A DNA stretch of 64,000 nt from Candidatus Hydrogenedentota bacterium (GCA_029565395.1 JAKQOG010000189.1:1-64000); one strand, 5' to 3'; positions 34,732 through 44,388 are shown, counted from the stretch's first letter. Notes: generated from the sequence alone by a model not told the origin. Numbers and translations are program-made.

Positions 34732-35880
34732 TCATACGGAGTCGCGTCCCATGATTTCCCGGGCGATGATTAAGCGTTGAATTTCCGAGGTGCCGCCGCC
34801 AATCGTGCCCATGCGCACATCGCGCAGAATACGCTCCACTTCGTATTCCTGCATGTACCCATAACCGCCCAGTATCTGTATGGCCTCAGAAGCCGCACGG
34901 ACCGCCGCTTCCGAGGCAAATAATTTCGCATGAGACGCCTCGGCGGAGCAGCGGTGTCCTTCCCCATACATAACCGCCGCTTTATAGGTCAAACACCGCG
35001 CAGCTTCCATTTCCATGCTCATGTTCGCGAGTTTTTCCATGATCATCTCGAACATGATAAGGGGCTGACCGAATTGCCGCCGTTCCTTGGCATAGGCCAG
35101 CGCCCGCTCAAACGCCGTCCGCGCCGCACCAACCGCCAACGCCGCGCCTACAATGCGCTCGACAACCAAGCCGCCCATCAGAATGCCCATGGCCCGGCTT
35201 TCTCCGCGGACAATGTTTTCCAGCGGCACGCGGCAGTTGTCAAAGAATACTTCGCCCGTGGGCGAACCGCGCATCCCCATCTTGTGGAAGGGTTGCCCCA
35301 CCGATACTCCGGGGAAGCCCCGCTCAACAATAAATTGGCTCATGCCGTTCGCTTCCGCGTTTTTCATTTTCGCATACACAAGAAACGTGTCCGCGACGGG
35401 TGCGTTCGTGATGAATGTTTTGCTGCCATTAAGCACATATTCATCGCCCTGCCGCTCGGCGGTTGTTTCAATGGATAATACATCCGACCCCGCGCCCGGC
35501 TCCGTCATGGCGATAGCGCCGATTTTTTTTCCTGAGGCCAAATCGGGAAGATATTTTTGTTTTTGCTCTTCAGAACCGTTGCAGGCAAGATTATGCGCGC
35601 ATAGGACCGCATGCGCGAAGTATGACAATGCGGTGGAGCCGCACGTACAGGCAATTTCTTCAATGGCAACACAACATGTCAGAACATCCTGGCCCGCGCC
35701 GCCATAGTCTTCAGGAATGAGCAATCCCAAAATCCCCAACTCGCCCATTTTCATAAAGGTCTCGGCGGGAAAACGTGCATCGCGATCTATTTCCACCGCG
35801 AGGGGCGCAATTTCATTTTTTGCGAATTTGCGCACCATCTCCTGGATAGCTCGCTGTTCTTCCGTTAGATTGAAATCCAT
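34732..35880 (-). CDS. Acyl-CoA dehydrogenase, isovaleryl/long-chain-like
   Basis: A 382-residue FAD-dependent acyl-CoA dehydrogenase, first gene of the minus-strand acyl-CoA cluster. The family signatures AMTEPGAGSD (about 125) and GGYGYMQEYEVERILRD (about 343) are present. The usual catalytic Glu in YEGT is replaced (IGGGTSEIQ), but VVERIVGAALAVG at about 240 carries a Glu where isovaleryl-CoA dehydrogenase has its base, so the enzyme should be active and of that subgroup. The ATG at 35880 is chosen over 35916 because the conserved start MDFNLTEEQR begins there. It presumably oxidises the acyl-CoA that the thiolase-fold and DUF35 proteins then handle. Confidence 0.92.
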   Translation of the reverse strand: MDFNLTEEQRAIQEMVRKFAKNEIAPLAVEIDRDARFPAETFMKMGELGILGLLIPEDYGGAGQDVLTCCVAIEEIACTCGSTALSYFAHAVLCAHNLACNGSEEQKQKYLPDLASGKKIGAIAMTEPGAGSDVLSIETTAERQGDEYVLNGSKTFITNAPVADTFLVYAKMKNAEANGMSQFIVERGFPGVSVGQPFHKMGMRGSPTGEVFFDNCRVPLENIVRGESRAMGILMGGLVVERIVGAALAVGAARTAFERALAYAKERRQFGQPLIMFEMIMEKLANMSMEMEAARCLTYKAAVMYGEGHRCSAEASHAKLFASEAAVRAASEAIQILGGYGYMQEYEVERILRDVRMGTIGGGTSEIQRLIIAREIMGRDSV

Positions 35881-35990
35881 GGTATCAGCACCTAAAGTAA
35901 GGCGCCACTGTATCACGGGTTTTTTCGTAATTCAACACCCTAATTCAATTAATTCAATTATAGACCGAATATCCAGGAAAGATATCAAAA

Positions 35991-36701
35991 TCAGGGAAGC
36001 AGCAGCACCGAGGCGAGATTGTTCAGCACATGCAGGAAAATGGGGGGCCAGAGGGAATTGGTAATTTCCACTAACCATCCTAAAACCCAGCCAACAATCA
36101 CTATGCCGGCGCCCAAGCTTATAAGCCCCCAATGGGGGCCCTGCATATAGAGCCATCCGGGCATATGGATGAGCAAAAACAATATAGTGGTGATGAGATT
36201 GGCTTTGTGGAAGGAAGAAATTTCACGCAGTTTGCGAAAGACGAATCCCCGGTAGAAAATTTCTTCCACGATACAAATAAACGACATCGTGGTGAGCAGC
36301 ATGCCCCATCGATACGGCGTTAGATCGAATATGTTGCTTATGCTTCCTCCTTGAAGAAAAAGCGCACTCATAACGCACAGACAAAGAAATCCTGTAATAA
36401 TCCCCGATCCGGCAAGGAGCGATTTCCCCTGGGGAAATGTATTCAGACGAAGGAATTGAACTAAGGTTTCGGTTTCCGTCTTTTTTATGTAAATCAGGAG
36501 CGGTAGAACCCAAATTGTCAGGCGCAATCCTTGCGACCAGCATTGTTGAATCCATTCATTCTCGATATAGGCATCGACGGGCATCAGCAGCACAACACGC
36601 AGGCTCCATGCCGCATAAAAACAGGCCAGAAACAGGACGAAACGCCTGTCAAGACGATGGGATTGGGGGTGAGTTTCACTCATTGTGCCGTTTATTTCCA
36701 T
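35991..36701 (-). CDS. CPBP-family intramembrane metalloprotease
   Basis: A 236-residue membrane protein of the CPBP (CAAX protease/bacteriocin-processing) family with about seven helices. The signature motifs are IVEEIFYRGFVFRKL at about 143-157 (paired Glu and Arg), FLLIHMPGW at about 178 and PIFLHVLNN at about 220, which supply the glutamate, histidine and asparagine residues. Members process prenylated or small peptides or act in immunity to bacteriocins. It is followed by a 110-bp gap before the acyl-CoA dehydrogenase gene. A start at 36683 is also possible. Confidence 0.85.
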   Translation of the reverse strand: MEINGTMSETHPQSHRLDRRFVLFLACFYAAWSLRVVLLMPVDAYIENEWIQQCWSQGLRLTIWVLPLLIYIKKTETETLVQFLRLNTFPQGKSLLAGSGIITGFLCLCVMSALFLQGGSISNIFDLTPYRWGMLLTTMSFICIVEEIFYRGFVFRKLREISSFHKANLITTILFLLIHMPGWLYMQGPHWGLISLGAGIVIVGWVLGWLVEITNSLWPPIFLHVLNNLASVLLLP

Positions 36702-36855
36702 GCGTTGTTCAGCCGGATCATAAAAGGTGTATTATCCACGTTCGCCCAATGGAGCGCCACCTGTGATTTGCTTTCGATCCCAAAAGCACGCAAAATAAAT
36801 TAGTGCTTGGAGCGCATGGCGGATTCCGGGAGCGATAACATCGAGGAGATCTTCA

Positions 36856-37836
36856 TTGAGCAAACGCGTTTGTGTGGTGGATACCGGGTATGAATCCTAT
36901 GCTGGGGAACACGAAACATTGGCCAGAGAAGGATATTCTTTTGATATATTCGAAGGCGGCCGTCTGGATTTGCCTGCCAAACTTGCGTATGCAAAGGGCG
37001 CGGAGGGCGTATTTGTCCGGTGGAGCGAATTCGACGGTCCGGCGTTTGATCAGTTACCGGGATTGCGGTGCCTGGTGCGCTATGGCATCGGATATGACAA
37101 TATCGACCTGAAGGCGGCGTCGGAACGGGGCGTCAAGGTATGCAATGTGCAGGGGTATGCCAATCATACGGTATCGGATCATGCATTGGCGATGATCCTG
37201 TCGTGCGTGCGCAATCTGCCGGAGAGCATGCGGCGCGTGCGCAGTCATTACAGTCTTGCCCCTCGTACGTATGTTCCGGAACTTCACGAGTTGACCATCG
37301 GGATACTTGGGCTCGGCCGTATTGGCGGCACGCTCTGCACGAAAGCGCGGCATCTGTTCCGCCGGGTGCTGGCGTGCGATCCCTATATTTCCCGGGAACG
37401 TTTTTCGGAGTTGGGCGCGGAGGCCTGTTCTCTTGATGAATTGTTCCGGGAAAGCGATGTGATAAGCCTGCACTGCAATTTAACGGAAGAAACGTTTCAC
37501 ATCATCGGGCGGAAAGAGTTCGAGGCGATGCGTCCGAACGTCATCGTGATAAACACGGCGCGCGGGCCGGTGCTGGATGAAGAGGCGCTCACCGAATCGC
37601 TGCTCGCCGGCAAGGTATATGGCGCAGGGCTGGATGTTTTCGAGGATGAACCGCCCAAGTCCAACCGCGATGTATTGCTTGCGCACCCCTATGTGATATC
37701 ATCAGGACACTGCGCCTGGTACAGCACACCCGCAAGCCGGGAATTGCAGCGGCGGGCCGCACGGAACATGGCGGCCATGCTGCGCGGGGAGACGCCGGAG
37801 GATTGTTTGAATGCGGAGGCTTTCGGCACAACGTGA
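36856..37836 (+). CDS. D-2-hydroxyacid dehydrogenase (SerA/C-terminal-binding-protein-like)
   Basis: A 326-residue NAD-dependent D-2-hydroxyacid dehydrogenase. The nucleotide fold is GILGLGRIGGTL at about 149-160; catalytic Arg lies in INTARGP, Glu in VFEDEPP and His in SSGHCAWYS, all intact. The start is TTG at 36856 with GAGGAG seven bases before; there is no in-frame ATG closer. It is the first gene of the large plus-strand cluster and is followed by the LacI-like regulator. The likely substrate is a sugar-derived 2-hydroxy acid. Confidence 0.88.
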   Translation: MSKRVCVVDTGYESYAGEHETLAREGYSFDIFEGGRLDLPAKLAYAKGAEGVFVRWSEFDGPAFDQLPGLRCLVRYGIGYDNIDLKAASERGVKVCNVQGYANHTVSDHALAMILSCVRNLPESMRRVRSHYSLAPRTYVPELHELTIGILGLGRIGGTLCTKARHLFRRVLACDPYISRERFSELGAEACSLDELFRESDVISLHCNLTEETFHIIGRKEFEAMRPNVIVINTARGPVLDEEALTESLLAGKVYGAGLDVFEDEPPKSNRDVLLAHPYVISSGHCAWYSTPASRELQRRAARNMAAMLRGETPEDCLNAEAFGTT

Positions 37837-37873
37837 AGGCGCGGAAACAGAATAGGAGTCCGTTAAGCACGAG

Positions 37874-38887
37874 ATGGGTTGTACTGTAAACGATATCGCC
37901 CGCGCCGCGGGGGTCAGCCGCTCCACGGTATTGCGGGCGCTTTCCGGAAAGCCGGATATCTCCACCGAAACCCGGGACCGGATCCGGGAACTCGCCGCAA
38001 CCATGAAGTACCGCCCCAACTATATTGCGCGCAGTCTCACCCAGGGAAAAACTAATCTGGTCGGCGTTATCACCAAGCCCAGCCTCTATTACGCCTCGCA
38101 TCTGGTCATTGAATCGGTGGAACAAGGGCTGCTGGAAGGCGGCTATTCCACTTTGTTGTTTATCTCCGGGCCTGAACGGGAGGCGGAGGAGCAGGTGGTG
38201 GAGCGCCTGCTTAAAAACCGCGTGGACGGCGTGATTGCCGTGCCAGGCGCCATGACGGCCCCCGCCACCTATCACGAACTCGTGGAGACCGGGGTGAAAC
38301 TCGTCATCCTGGACGGAATCATTGATGAGCTACCCGCCCCGCAGATTACAGGTGATAACTACAAAGCCGGGCGGATTGCCGCAGAACATCTTATTCGCCT
38401 GGGACATCGCAAAATCGCCTATCTTGGTATACCTACTATTTCCACGGTGGGCAGGGACCGGGCACGGGGAGTGCAGGAGGCGTTTAGTGCCGCGGGCATT
38501 CCCTTTGAAGAAAATTTCCTGGAAGTCGCCTTCAATGAATCCGCCGCGGAAAAACGAACCGCGGAAATACTAAACGCCGCGAACCGGCCCACCGCCATCC
38601 TGGCCAGACACGATATCATTGCGCGTGGCGTGCTAAGGGCCATTTATGCCGCTGGATTAAAGGTTCCGGACGATATTTCCGTCGTCGGAAGCGGCAATAT
38701 CCTCGGAAGCGATATGTTCCGCGTCCCCCTGACGACAATTAATTTCCCGGCAAAAGAAATGGCCGATCAATGTGTCGCCAAGCTGTTGCGCCTCTTGGCG
38801 GGAGACTCCCTGCCCTCGGATATTACTATGCTGGATGTTCAGTTAGTCCTTCGTGCCTCGACCGGGCCTCCCCCAAAAGGGCTGTGA
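37874..38887 (+). CDS. LacI-family transcriptional regulator
   Basis: A 337-residue LacI/GalR-type regulator. The helix-turn-helix is MGCTVNDIARAAGVSRSTVL at 1-20, with the hinge helix and MKYRPNYIARSL at about 36-47. A periplasmic-binding-like effector domain follows, with VGVITKPSLYYASHL, TGDNYKAGRIAAEHL and FPAKEMADQC. It likely senses a sugar or sugar acid and represses or activates the cluster. A palindromic candidate operator is 69 bases downstream of its stop. Start: ATG at 37874 with weak ribosome site. Confidence 0.92.
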   Translation: MGCTVNDIARAAGVSRSTVLRALSGKPDISTETRDRIRELAATMKYRPNYIARSLTQGKTNLVGVITKPSLYYASHLVIESVEQGLLEGGYSTLLFISGPEREAEEQVVERLLKNRVDGVIAVPGAMTAPATYHELVETGVKLVILDGIIDELPAPQITGDNYKAGRIAAEHLIRLGHRKIAYLGIPTISTVGRDRARGVQEAFSAAGIPFEENFLEVAFNESAAEKRTAEILNAANRPTAILARHDIIARGVLRAIYAAGLKVPDDISVVGSGNILGSDMFRVPLTTINFPAKEMADQCVAKLLRLLAGDSLPSDITMLDVQLVLRASTGPPPKGL

Positions 38888-38955
38888 CTAAGGACTTTGA
38901 TGCTGGTTGGAGGCGGTGGATTTGATTTGCAGGCGAATTTGTACTATATTGTTAT

Positions 38956-38981
38956 CGGACACGCGTCCGGACACGGGTCCG
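38956..38981 (+). promoter_or_regulatory. Candidate operator: two overlapping CGGAC...GTCCG palindromes
   Basis: CGGACACGCGTCCG is followed, sharing CGG, by CGGACACGGGTCCG. Each has perfect CGGAC/GTCCG arms, and the junction GTCCGGAC is itself a palindrome. It lies 69 bases after the lacI-like stop and 60 bases before the SDR start. Clear dyads like this are typical of LacI-family operators; binding by the neighbouring regulator is inferred. Confidence 0.5.
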
Positions 38982-39041
38982 ACACCGAAGTTATGATAGG
39001 CTGTTTTGTATCGCTAAGGAGAATAAGAGGAAGAGCTGTTT

Positions 39042-39884
39042 ATGAGTGGCACAGGCAGATTATCAGGCAAAAAGGCAATGGTGACAGGTTCCGGCACCGG
39101 GATTGGGCGCGAGGTGGCGCTGGAGTTTGCGCGCCAGGGAGCGGATGTAGTGCTTCATTACGCCCATAGCGACAAGGGAGCCAAAACGGCCGTGTCGGAA
39201 ATAGAGGCGATGGGCCGGCGCGCTGCGGCGTTCAAAGCGAATTTCGATGTGGTGGATGAAGTGGTGGCGCTGGGCGAGTCCGCGCTGGAATTTCTTGGGG
39301 GTATGGACTGTCTGGTAAATAATGCGGGCATTACCTTCAATAAGCCATTTTTAAAAGTTACCCGTGAACAATTTGACCAAATGTATCACGTGAATATCCG
39401 TGCACAGTTTTTCTTGACACAGCGGATCGTTGCGCACATGGAAGGCCATGGCGGCGGATCGATATGCAATCTTACGTCCATTCACGGGGTACAGGGTGCG
39501 CCGGAACATTCAGTATATGCGGGTACCAAAGGGGCGATCATCGCCTATACCCGATCCCTGGCGGTGGAATTGGCGCACAAGAACATCCGGGTAAATGCCA
39601 TTGCGCCGGGCTGGGTGACGGTGGATAATTACTACAATGTGTTGCCTGGATTTAATCTGGAAGATGCGAAGAAAGACGCTTATGAGAAGGTGCCGGTGGG
39701 CCGGTATGGGCTGCCCATTGACATCGCGCGTCTGGCGGTGTTCCTTTGCTCGGACGATGCGGGATACATTATAGGCCAGACCATCGTGGCGGATGGAGGG
39801 ACCACGTCCCTGATGTCGCTGATTTCCGATTTTCGCAATGAATCTGCGGCGCAATTTGGCAAAAACTACTTACCAGGCATATAA
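39042..39884 (+). CDS. Short-chain dehydrogenase/reductase
   Basis: A 280-residue classical SDR. The cofactor motif is GSGTGIGREV at about 15-24, the NNAG motif follows, the catalytic Ser is in LTSIHGV, and Tyr-x3-Lys is YAGTKGAIIAYTRSLAVEL. Likely a sugar or polyol dehydrogenase, since it opens the part of the cluster downstream of the candidate operator. It is followed by an MFS sugar porter after 23 bases. Confidence 0.9.
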   Translation: MSGTGRLSGKKAMVTGSGTGIGREVALEFARQGADVVLHYAHSDKGAKTAVSEIEAMGRRAAAFKANFDVVDEVVALGESALEFLGGMDCLVNNAGITFNKPFLKVTREQFDQMYHVNIRAQFFLTQRIVAHMEGHGGGSICNLTSIHGVQGAPEHSVYAGTKGAIIAYTRSLAVELAHKNIRVNAIAPGWVTVDNYYNVLPGFNLEDAKKDAYEKVPVGRYGLPIDIARLAVFLCSDDAGYIIGQTIVADGGTTSLMSLISDFRNESAAQFGKNYLPGI

Positions 39885-39907
39885 AAAAGGATGATGGAGA
39901 ACAACGG

Positions 39908-41293
39908 ATGAGTCAAACAGAGGGAATGCAGGGCACAGGGCAGCCGAAGACTAAGTTATATGCGTTTGGCGTGGCGTTCGTTGCTTCAGTGGGCGGTTTT
40001 TTATTTGGATACGATCTTGCCATCGTCTGTGGGGCGAATTTATACCTGAAGGACGTATTTCATCTGTCCGACGCGGCGTTTGGATTTGCCACGGGCAGTG
40101 CGGCCCTGGGATGCATCATAGGGCCGTTTATAGGCGGATGGCTGTGCGATTTCATGGGCCGGAACCGGACCATGATATTCGCCTGCATCCTGTTGGGGAT
40201 CGGTTCCGTGCTGACCGCAATTCCCAATGACATCGTCACCTTCAACATTTTCCGCATCGTGGGCGGAATTGGCGTGGGGCTGTGTTCCATAGCTTCCCCC
40301 ATGTACATCTCCGAAATTGCCCCGCCGCGAATGCGTGGCGGCTTGGGGGTCATGTATCAGCTTGCCATCGTGGTGGGCAGCATAGCCGCACCGGGCATAT
40401 CCTACCTGCTCGTGCGGTTTACACCGGAAGCCGTCTGCTGGCGCTGGATGTTTGCATCGGAATTGTTGCCCGTTATTGTGTTCGTTATTTTGCTTGCAAT
40501 GCTTCCGCAAAGCCCGCGCTGGCTCGCGCAACGCGGACGGTATGAAGAAGCCCTGGCCGTCTTAACGAAAGTGGATAGTCCGGAATTCGCAAAGGAAGAG
40601 ATGATCCAAATCAAAAGCTCCCTGAAGGAAGAAAAGGGCAGCTTTGCGGAGTTGTTTTCCCCCGGAATACGGTATGCTTTTGGAATTGGCATATTATTGG
40701 CCTTTTTTAACAACTGGACCGGCTGGAGTGCGATGGGGGGGTATATTCCGATGCTTTTCCAACAATCCGGGCTGGATGACCGCGCGATTGCCTTTCTTAA
40801 GTTCACGCTCACCTATGCGACGATGGGGGTTATAACGCTCATCGCGTGCTGGACGGTGGATCTCGTAGGGCGGCGTCCGTTATGGCTGTTCGGCTCCGCG
40901 CTCATGGCGGTGGTAACGGCATTAACGGGCCTCGTGTTCCATTTTCACATGAGCGGATGGCCAGTATTGGTGGTGCTCATGCTCTGCGCCATCCCGCATG
41001 GTCTGGCCCTGGGGCCCTTGCCGTGGCTCATGATGTCCGAAATTTTCCCCACGCATTTGCGTGCGCGCGCCGTCTCCCTGACAACGGCATTTCTCTGGGT
41101 AACCATTTTCAGCGGGGCGCAATTATTCCCCATAATCACAGGCTTTACCGAAAGGCATTTTGGTTCCGTGGGCGGCGCATTCTGGCTGTTCACGATTATT
41201 TGTATAGCCGCCTTTCTATTCGGATGGCGGATGCTTCCGGAAACCAAAGGCCGGACCCTGGAAGAAATTTCCGCTTCGTGGAAGAAGACATGA
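39908..41293 (+). CDS. MFS sugar porter family transporter
   Basis: A 461-residue membrane protein with about 12 helices. Sugar-porter signatures are GGFLFGYDLAIVCGA near residue 24, DFMGRNRTM at the 2-3 loop, PQSPRWLAQRGR in the middle and PETKGRTLEEISASW at the end. It likely imports the sugar or sugar acid degraded by the cluster, driven by proton symport as in other members. Start: ATG at 39908 after GGATGATGGAG. Confidence 0.92.
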   Translation: MSQTEGMQGTGQPKTKLYAFGVAFVASVGGFLFGYDLAIVCGANLYLKDVFHLSDAAFGFATGSAALGCIIGPFIGGWLCDFMGRNRTMIFACILLGIGSVLTAIPNDIVTFNIFRIVGGIGVGLCSIASPMYISEIAPPRMRGGLGVMYQLAIVVGSIAAPGISYLLVRFTPEAVCWRWMFASELLPVIVFVILLAMLPQSPRWLAQRGRYEEALAVLTKVDSPEFAKEEMIQIKSSLKEEKGSFAELFSPGIRYAFGIGILLAFFNNWTGWSAMGGYIPMLFQQSGLDDRAIAFLKFTLTYATMGVITLIACWTVDLVGRRPLWLFGSALMAVVTALTGLVFHFHMSGWPVLVVLMLCAIPHGLALGPLPWLMMSEIFPTHLRARAVSLTTAFLWVTIFSGAQLFPIITGFTERHFGSVGGAFWLFTIICIAAFLFGWRMLPETKGRTLEEISASWKKT

Positions 41294-41325
41294 TCGCGTG
41301 AAGGCAACGAAGGAGGCCACTTCCC

Positions 41326-42495
41326 ATGCACAGCAGGAGAGAATTCTTAAATATCACCCTCATGGGTGCGGCAGGCGCTGCATATGCCAGCGGAATGCTG
41401 CACACGGCTGCGGCGGCCGCGCAACAAGACAGTACCCCTCCCCCGCTCCGCAGTAAGTTGTTGGAAGTGCTGAAGTCGGTGGATAAACCTGCACAGACAG
41501 TAAAAAATCTTGATGGAACCACCGTGGTCCTTCTTCCCTATGGCGGACGCGTACTGGGACTTTACGCCCCGAACACCGAGGAAAACTTTTACTGGACGCA
41601 TCCCGCGCTGAATTCTACGGAAACGGCGCGGACCTTTTATGCGAGCAAAGATTGGCACAACTCCGGCGGGGATCGCACCTGGCTGGCCCCGGAGGTGGAT
41701 ATCTTCCTTCCGGACTATCCAAAGACCGAAACCTATTTTCAACCACGCGAACTGGATCCCGGCAACTATACGGTGGTCACTGAGGGCGACCGCGTTCGGA
41801 TGGTCAACGAATTAACCGTGAAACTCTCGCGTTCAGGCCAATCCGTCATGTTGCGCATCAGTAAATCAGTGGGTGCGGCCATTAATCCATTGCGGTTTGA
41901 AACAAACCTTGATCAGCAGGATGTGGTCTATGCGGGATATACCCAGTATACGTCGCTGGAGATGCTGGAGGACAAGCCGAAAGAATCGCCCCTGGTGGGT
42001 TTGTGGAATTTGGTTCAGATGCCGCATGGCGGTGATTTGCTTATTCCCACCTATAGCCGCACGGAACCAAAGTTGTGGTTCGGCAAGATTTCTCCAGATG
42101 ACTTGATTGTAGGCGACAGGTTGATTCGGTATAAGATGCGCGCCTCCGGGGAGCACAAGCTGGGGGTGCGGGCCATCGCTACGACAGGCCGGGTGGGCTA
42201 TCTGTACAGTGGCGCCGGAAAAAGTTCCCTGATTGTTCGGAATTTCCGCGTAAATCCATCGGGCGAATATGTGGATGCGCCCTGGAAAGATCCCGGCGAT
42301 TTGGGATATTCCACACAGGCCTGCAACGTGAACAGCGCCCTGGGCGCCTTCAGTGAATTGGAATATCACATACCCGCCATAGGCGGGAAAAGCGGCATGG
42401 GCCGTTGTGATGATGAAGCGCAGGTCTGGGCGTTTCGCGGTCCCACAGAACAAATTGTGGCGGTGGCGCGCTGCCTGTTGTCGCCGGAGGTCTGA
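41326..42495 (+). CDS. Secreted protein of unknown function with Tat-like signal
   Basis: A 389-residue protein. The N-terminus SRREFLNITLMGAAGAAYAS is Tat-like (paired Arg then hydrophobic), so export is likely. The body is beta-rich, with VLLPYGGRVLGLYAPNTEEN and NFYWTHPAL, which recalls aldose-epimerase-like (beta-sandwich) folds. I do not recognise a precise family. AAGGAGG precedes the ATG. It lies directly after the sugar porter, so a role in handling the external sugar is plausible but unproven. Confidence 0.7.
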   Translation: MHSRREFLNITLMGAAGAAYASGMLHTAAAAAQQDSTPPPLRSKLLEVLKSVDKPAQTVKNLDGTTVVLLPYGGRVLGLYAPNTEENFYWTHPALNSTETARTFYASKDWHNSGGDRTWLAPEVDIFLPDYPKTETYFQPRELDPGNYTVVTEGDRVRMVNELTVKLSRSGQSVMLRISKSVGAAINPLRFETNLDQQDVVYAGYTQYTSLEMLEDKPKESPLVGLWNLVQMPHGGDLLIPTYSRTEPKLWFGKISPDDLIVGDRLIRYKMRASGEHKLGVRAIATTGRVGYLYSGAGKSSLIVRNFRVNPSGEYVDAPWKDPGDLGYSTQACNVNSALGAFSELEYHIPAIGGKSGMGRCDDEAQVWAFRGPTEQIVAVARCLLSPEV

Positions 42496-42585
42496 CATGG
42501 TTGCTGCGCTTATAAGATTATTTTGTTGTGCGGCGAGGAAAGTGGCGCGTATGCGGGCATGGTTGGCATGGTTCCGAGATTGGGG

Positions 42586-42623
42586 TATTTTGTTTTACGG
42601 CTCGGCAGGAGCCTCGCCCTCCC
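42586..42623 (-). repeat. Dispersed GC-rich repeat ('SAGASPS'-type), copy 1
   Basis: In the reverse direction it reads GGGAGGGCGAGGCTCCTGCC then GAGCCGTAAAACAAAATA. Two further copies, one of them interrupted, are at 52443-52812 and 52845-52882. Spurious translation gives YGSAGASPSRP. It lies in the 192-bp gap between the Tat-signal gene and the kinase. Confidence 0.85.
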
Positions 42624-42687
42624 GGCCTTTGCGTTTTAGGCGCAATGACAAATTGGAAACGTATGGAAAGAATTGGACAAATCGGGC

Positions 42688-43707
42688 ATGAGCATGCTTC
42701 CACATAAGGTCGTGACGTTCGGCGAGTTGATGCTCCGCCTGGACCCACTGGGCCATGATCGCTTTGTACAGGCAGAAACCTTCGAGGCGCGTTATACCGG
42801 TGCGGAGGCGAATGTAGCCGTGGCGCTCTCAGGTTGGGGCGTGGAAACCTTCGCTGTTTCCAAAGTCCCCGCCCATGAGATCGGCCAGGCGTGTGTCAAC
42901 TACCTGCGCCGGTATGGCGTGAATACGGACTACATCGTTCGTGGTGGAGACCGATTGGGCATTTTGTATGTCGAGACGGGTGCATCTCAGCGGCCCTCCA
43001 ATGTGATCTATGACCGGAATCATAGCAGCATCCGCGAGATTCGGTCCGAGGAATTGGACTGGGATCGCATATTCGAGGGGAAGCACTGGTTTCACGTGGC
43101 CGGGACCGCCCCCGCCCTGGGCGCAAATGTACGATCGGTAGTGGAAGAGGCCTTGGCGTCCGCGCGCAGACTGGGTTTGAAAACCAGCTTCGACTGTAAT
43201 TACCGCAGTAAATTGTGGGGTTTGGAAGAAGCCCGGAACGTGTTAACCCGTCTGATGGAGTACGTAGATGTATTTATCGGAGGCGCCGAAGATGCGGAGA
43301 AAATCTTCGGCATCGCCCTCCATGAAAAAGGCGATGACCGGTTCCGCACGGAGTATGCGGCGAAGCAATTATGTGCACGATTTGGATTTGAGTGGGTGGG
43401 CATGAGCCTGCGCGGTGGCGATTCCGCTTCCAAGAATCGCTATGCCGCAATGGTCTGTTATGGGGATGAATGCTTTTTCAGCAGGGAGTATGAAATTCAG
43501 ATAGTAGATCGCGTGGGCAGTGGCGACGCATTCACGGCTGGGCTCATTCATCAGATTCTCCGCGGCGCCGGCCCCGCAGAAGCGGTTGAATTCGCCGTGG
43601 CCGCGGGCTGCTTAAAACATACCATTCCCGGTGATTTCAATTTGGTGTCTGTAGAGGAAGTTGAGCGCGTTATCGGAGGCGAGCACTCCGGACGGGTGCA
43701 ACGTTGA
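42688..43707 (+). CDS. kdgK: PfkB-family kinase, likely 2-keto-3-deoxygluconate kinase
   Basis: A 339-residue ribokinase-family enzyme. The N-terminal substrate/ATP motif is VTFGELMLRLDPLG, followed by GAEANVAVALSGWG. The C-terminal catalytic motif is DRVGSGDAFTAGLIH at about 272-286, with the Asp base. The sequence and the following KDPG-type aldolase support phosphorylation of a 2-keto-3-deoxy sugar acid. A TTG at 42673 is the longer alternative start; neither start has a strong ribosome site. It ends 15 bases before the aldolase gene. Confidence 0.85.
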   Translation: MSMLPHKVVTFGELMLRLDPLGHDRFVQAETFEARYTGAEANVAVALSGWGVETFAVSKVPAHEIGQACVNYLRRYGVNTDYIVRGGDRLGILYVETGASQRPSNVIYDRNHSSIREIRSEELDWDRIFEGKHWFHVAGTAPALGANVRSVVEEALASARRLGLKTSFDCNYRSKLWGLEEARNVLTRLMEYVDVFIGGAEDAEKIFGIALHEKGDDRFRTEYAAKQLCARFGFEWVGMSLRGGDSASKNRYAAMVCYGDECFFSREYEIQIVDRVGSGDAFTAGLIHQILRGAGPAEAVEFAVAAGCLKHTIPGDFNLVSVEEVERVIGGEHSGRVQR

Positions 43708-43722
43708 AGATATTGAGGATTC

Positions 43723-44388
43723 ATGAACAAAGAAGACTTGTTAAAACGCATCCATGAAGATTGGCTGGTGATGATCCTGCGGGGCGATACGGCGCAACAG
43801 ACCGAAGACACCTTCAATGCATTGATTGAAGGCGGGGCAACGCTGGTTGAAGTGCCCTTTACCACCCCGGGTGCATGCGATGTGATCCAACGGCTGCGGG
43901 CGCGTCATGGCGGCCGGATTGTGGTGTCCGCGGGTACGGTCACCACCCCTGAACAAGCCCGGGCGGCAATTGCCAGCGGCGCTCAGGGAATCGTCTCACC
44001 GAACCTATACCTGCCAGTCCTGGAAGTGGCGGTGGAAGCGGGAGTGACCTCAGCGCCCGGGTGTTTCACACCGTCGGAAATCGCTGATGCATTGCGTAAT
44101 GGCGCGGACATAATAAAGCTCTTCCCCTGCGACATGGTGGGCCCGCGATATGTGTGGTTCATGCTTGGACCGTTCCCGGGCACGCGCATAATGCCCGCAG
44201 GCAGCATTACCCTGGAAAACATGCAAACATATTATGACGCAGGCGCCTTCGCGGGCGTAGTGGGGGTCACCACCGAGATGCGATTGCTGGATGAAGTGAA
44301 AACGGGCCGGTTCAGAGAAATCACGGAATGCGCTCGGCATTGGATTGCCCAGGTCCGGCGCATGACTTCCCAAGGAGCACCAGCATGA
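43723..44388 (+). CDS. eda: KDPG/KHG-type aldolase
   Basis: A 221-residue class I aldolase. The Schiff-base Lys is in NGADIIKLFPCDMVGP at about 124-139, the Glu in GGATLVEVPFTTP at about 40, and the VSAGTV loop is present. It cleaves 2-keto-3-deoxy-6-phosphogluconate-like substrates to pyruvate and an aldehyde phosphate. With the preceding kinase it forms the phosphorylative end of a 2-keto-3-deoxy sugar acid route. Its stop overlaps the UroD-like start (ATGA). Confidence 0.9.
   Translation: MNKEDLLKRIHEDWLVMILRGDTAQQTEDTFNALIEGGATLVEVPFTTPGACDVIQRLRARHGGRIVVSAGTVTTPEQARAAIASGAQGIVSPNLYLPVLEVAVEAGVTSAPGCFTPSEIADALRNGADIIKLFPCDMVGPRYVWFMLGPFPGTRIMPAGSITLENMQTYYDAGAFAGVVGVTTEMRLLDEVKTGRFREITECARHWIAQVRRMTSQGAPA

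Noticed and set aside
42496..42687. Possible small gene coding YGSAGASPSRP
   Set aside because: The peptide arises from the dispersed GC-rich repeat, which recurs at 52845 and is not in a consistent coding frame.
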